A DNA stretch of 64,000 nucleotides from Mycolicibacterium rhodesiae (GTDB lineage Bacteria; Actinomycetota; Actinomycetes; Mycobacteriales; Mycobacteriaceae), in NCBI RefSeq assembly GCF_002086695.1, contig NZ_MVIH01000008.1, positions 185,173-249,172 of the forward strand, given 5' to 3'. A program made the position numbers and the translations under genes. This document shows, piece after piece, positions 63,948 through 64,000 of this stretch (positions are counted from its first letter, which is position 1; the number at the start of each line of letters is the position of its first letter). Below the pieces are notes generated by a model that did not search any database, had not been told where the DNA came from, and saw nothing but the letters and a program-made list of their open reading frames with translations.

Positions 63948-64000
63948 TCAAGCGGCGTCGATGTGTTGGGTGTTGAGCCAGTGGCGGTAGTTGGCGGCGA
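63948..64000 (-). CDS. 3' end of an unidentified gene (cut by window)
   Basis: The last 16 codons and TGA of a minus-strand frame ending NYRHWLNTQHIDAA run off the window edge. GC content and frame suggest a real gene, but the product cannot be named from this piece. The gap 63893-63947 holds nothing recognisable. Confidence 0.4.
   Translation of the reverse strand, partial: AANYRHWLNTQHIDAA

Overview
The window is high-GC actinobacterial DNA from a mycobacterium. It carries mycothiol S-conjugate amidase, LpqV, EchA8/EchA9, FadA3, Pra, DesA2 and PhoH2 in the same order as the Mycobacterium tuberculosis Rv1062-Rv1100 segment. The classical PE_PGRS genes of that segment are missing, which suggests a fast-growing or environmental species (Mycolicibacterium type). 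The species itself cannot be read from the sequence.

1-19.6 kb is an accessory catabolic region. It holds an SCP-x-type thiolase and an amine-dehydrogenase-like reductase, divergent around a perfect KstR-type motif. Next come an SRPBCC protein, an acyl-CoA dehydrogenase, a DAO-type flavin oxidoreductase with a cupin, a xylose isomerase with a divergent ROK repressor, and an NDP-forming acyl-CoA synthetase coupled to a phytoene-desaturase-like flavoprotein. Then follow a TetR regulator, a polyamine-type ABC transporter (ATPase, lipoprotein, two permeases), a class III aminotransferase and a Rieske oxygenase of the quaternary-amine type. Three near-identical copies of a 20-bp palindromic operator sit at three divergent promoters (4107, 11942, 15275). 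They tie most of these genes to the embedded TetR regulator as one regulon. Uptake and oxidation of an amine or quaternary ammonium compound is the best guess; the substrate is unknown.

19.7-64 kb is mostly the conserved backbone. In order it holds an ankyrin protein, two patatins, a tiny secreted protein, lpqV, a cysteine-dioxygenase-like protein, a rhodanese, a membrane hydrolase, echA8, echA9, a Bax-inhibitor protein, fadA3, an SGNH esterase, lipU, cbs, two tandem pra copies, metB, a GPP34 protein, greA, mca, a YyaL-like protein, a hemolysin III protein, a short Z-prenyl synthase, coaA, a DUF885 protein, glyA, desA2, phoH2, a polysaccharide deacetylase, an antiporter, a PGRS-type protein, fum and glpX. 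Points of difference are a DUF559-type nuclease gene bracketed by two 62-bp hairpin repeats, a block of small membrane proteins between the prenyl synthase and coaA, an unusually long serine hydroxymethyltransferase at the glyA position, a 37-codon ORF just ahead of phoH2, and a PGRS-repeat protein that has lost (or never had) a PE domain.

Many genes have a TANNNT -10 box only 6-8 nt before the start codon, so leaderless transcription looks common here. No rRNA, tRNA, CRISPR array or complete insertion sequence was found.
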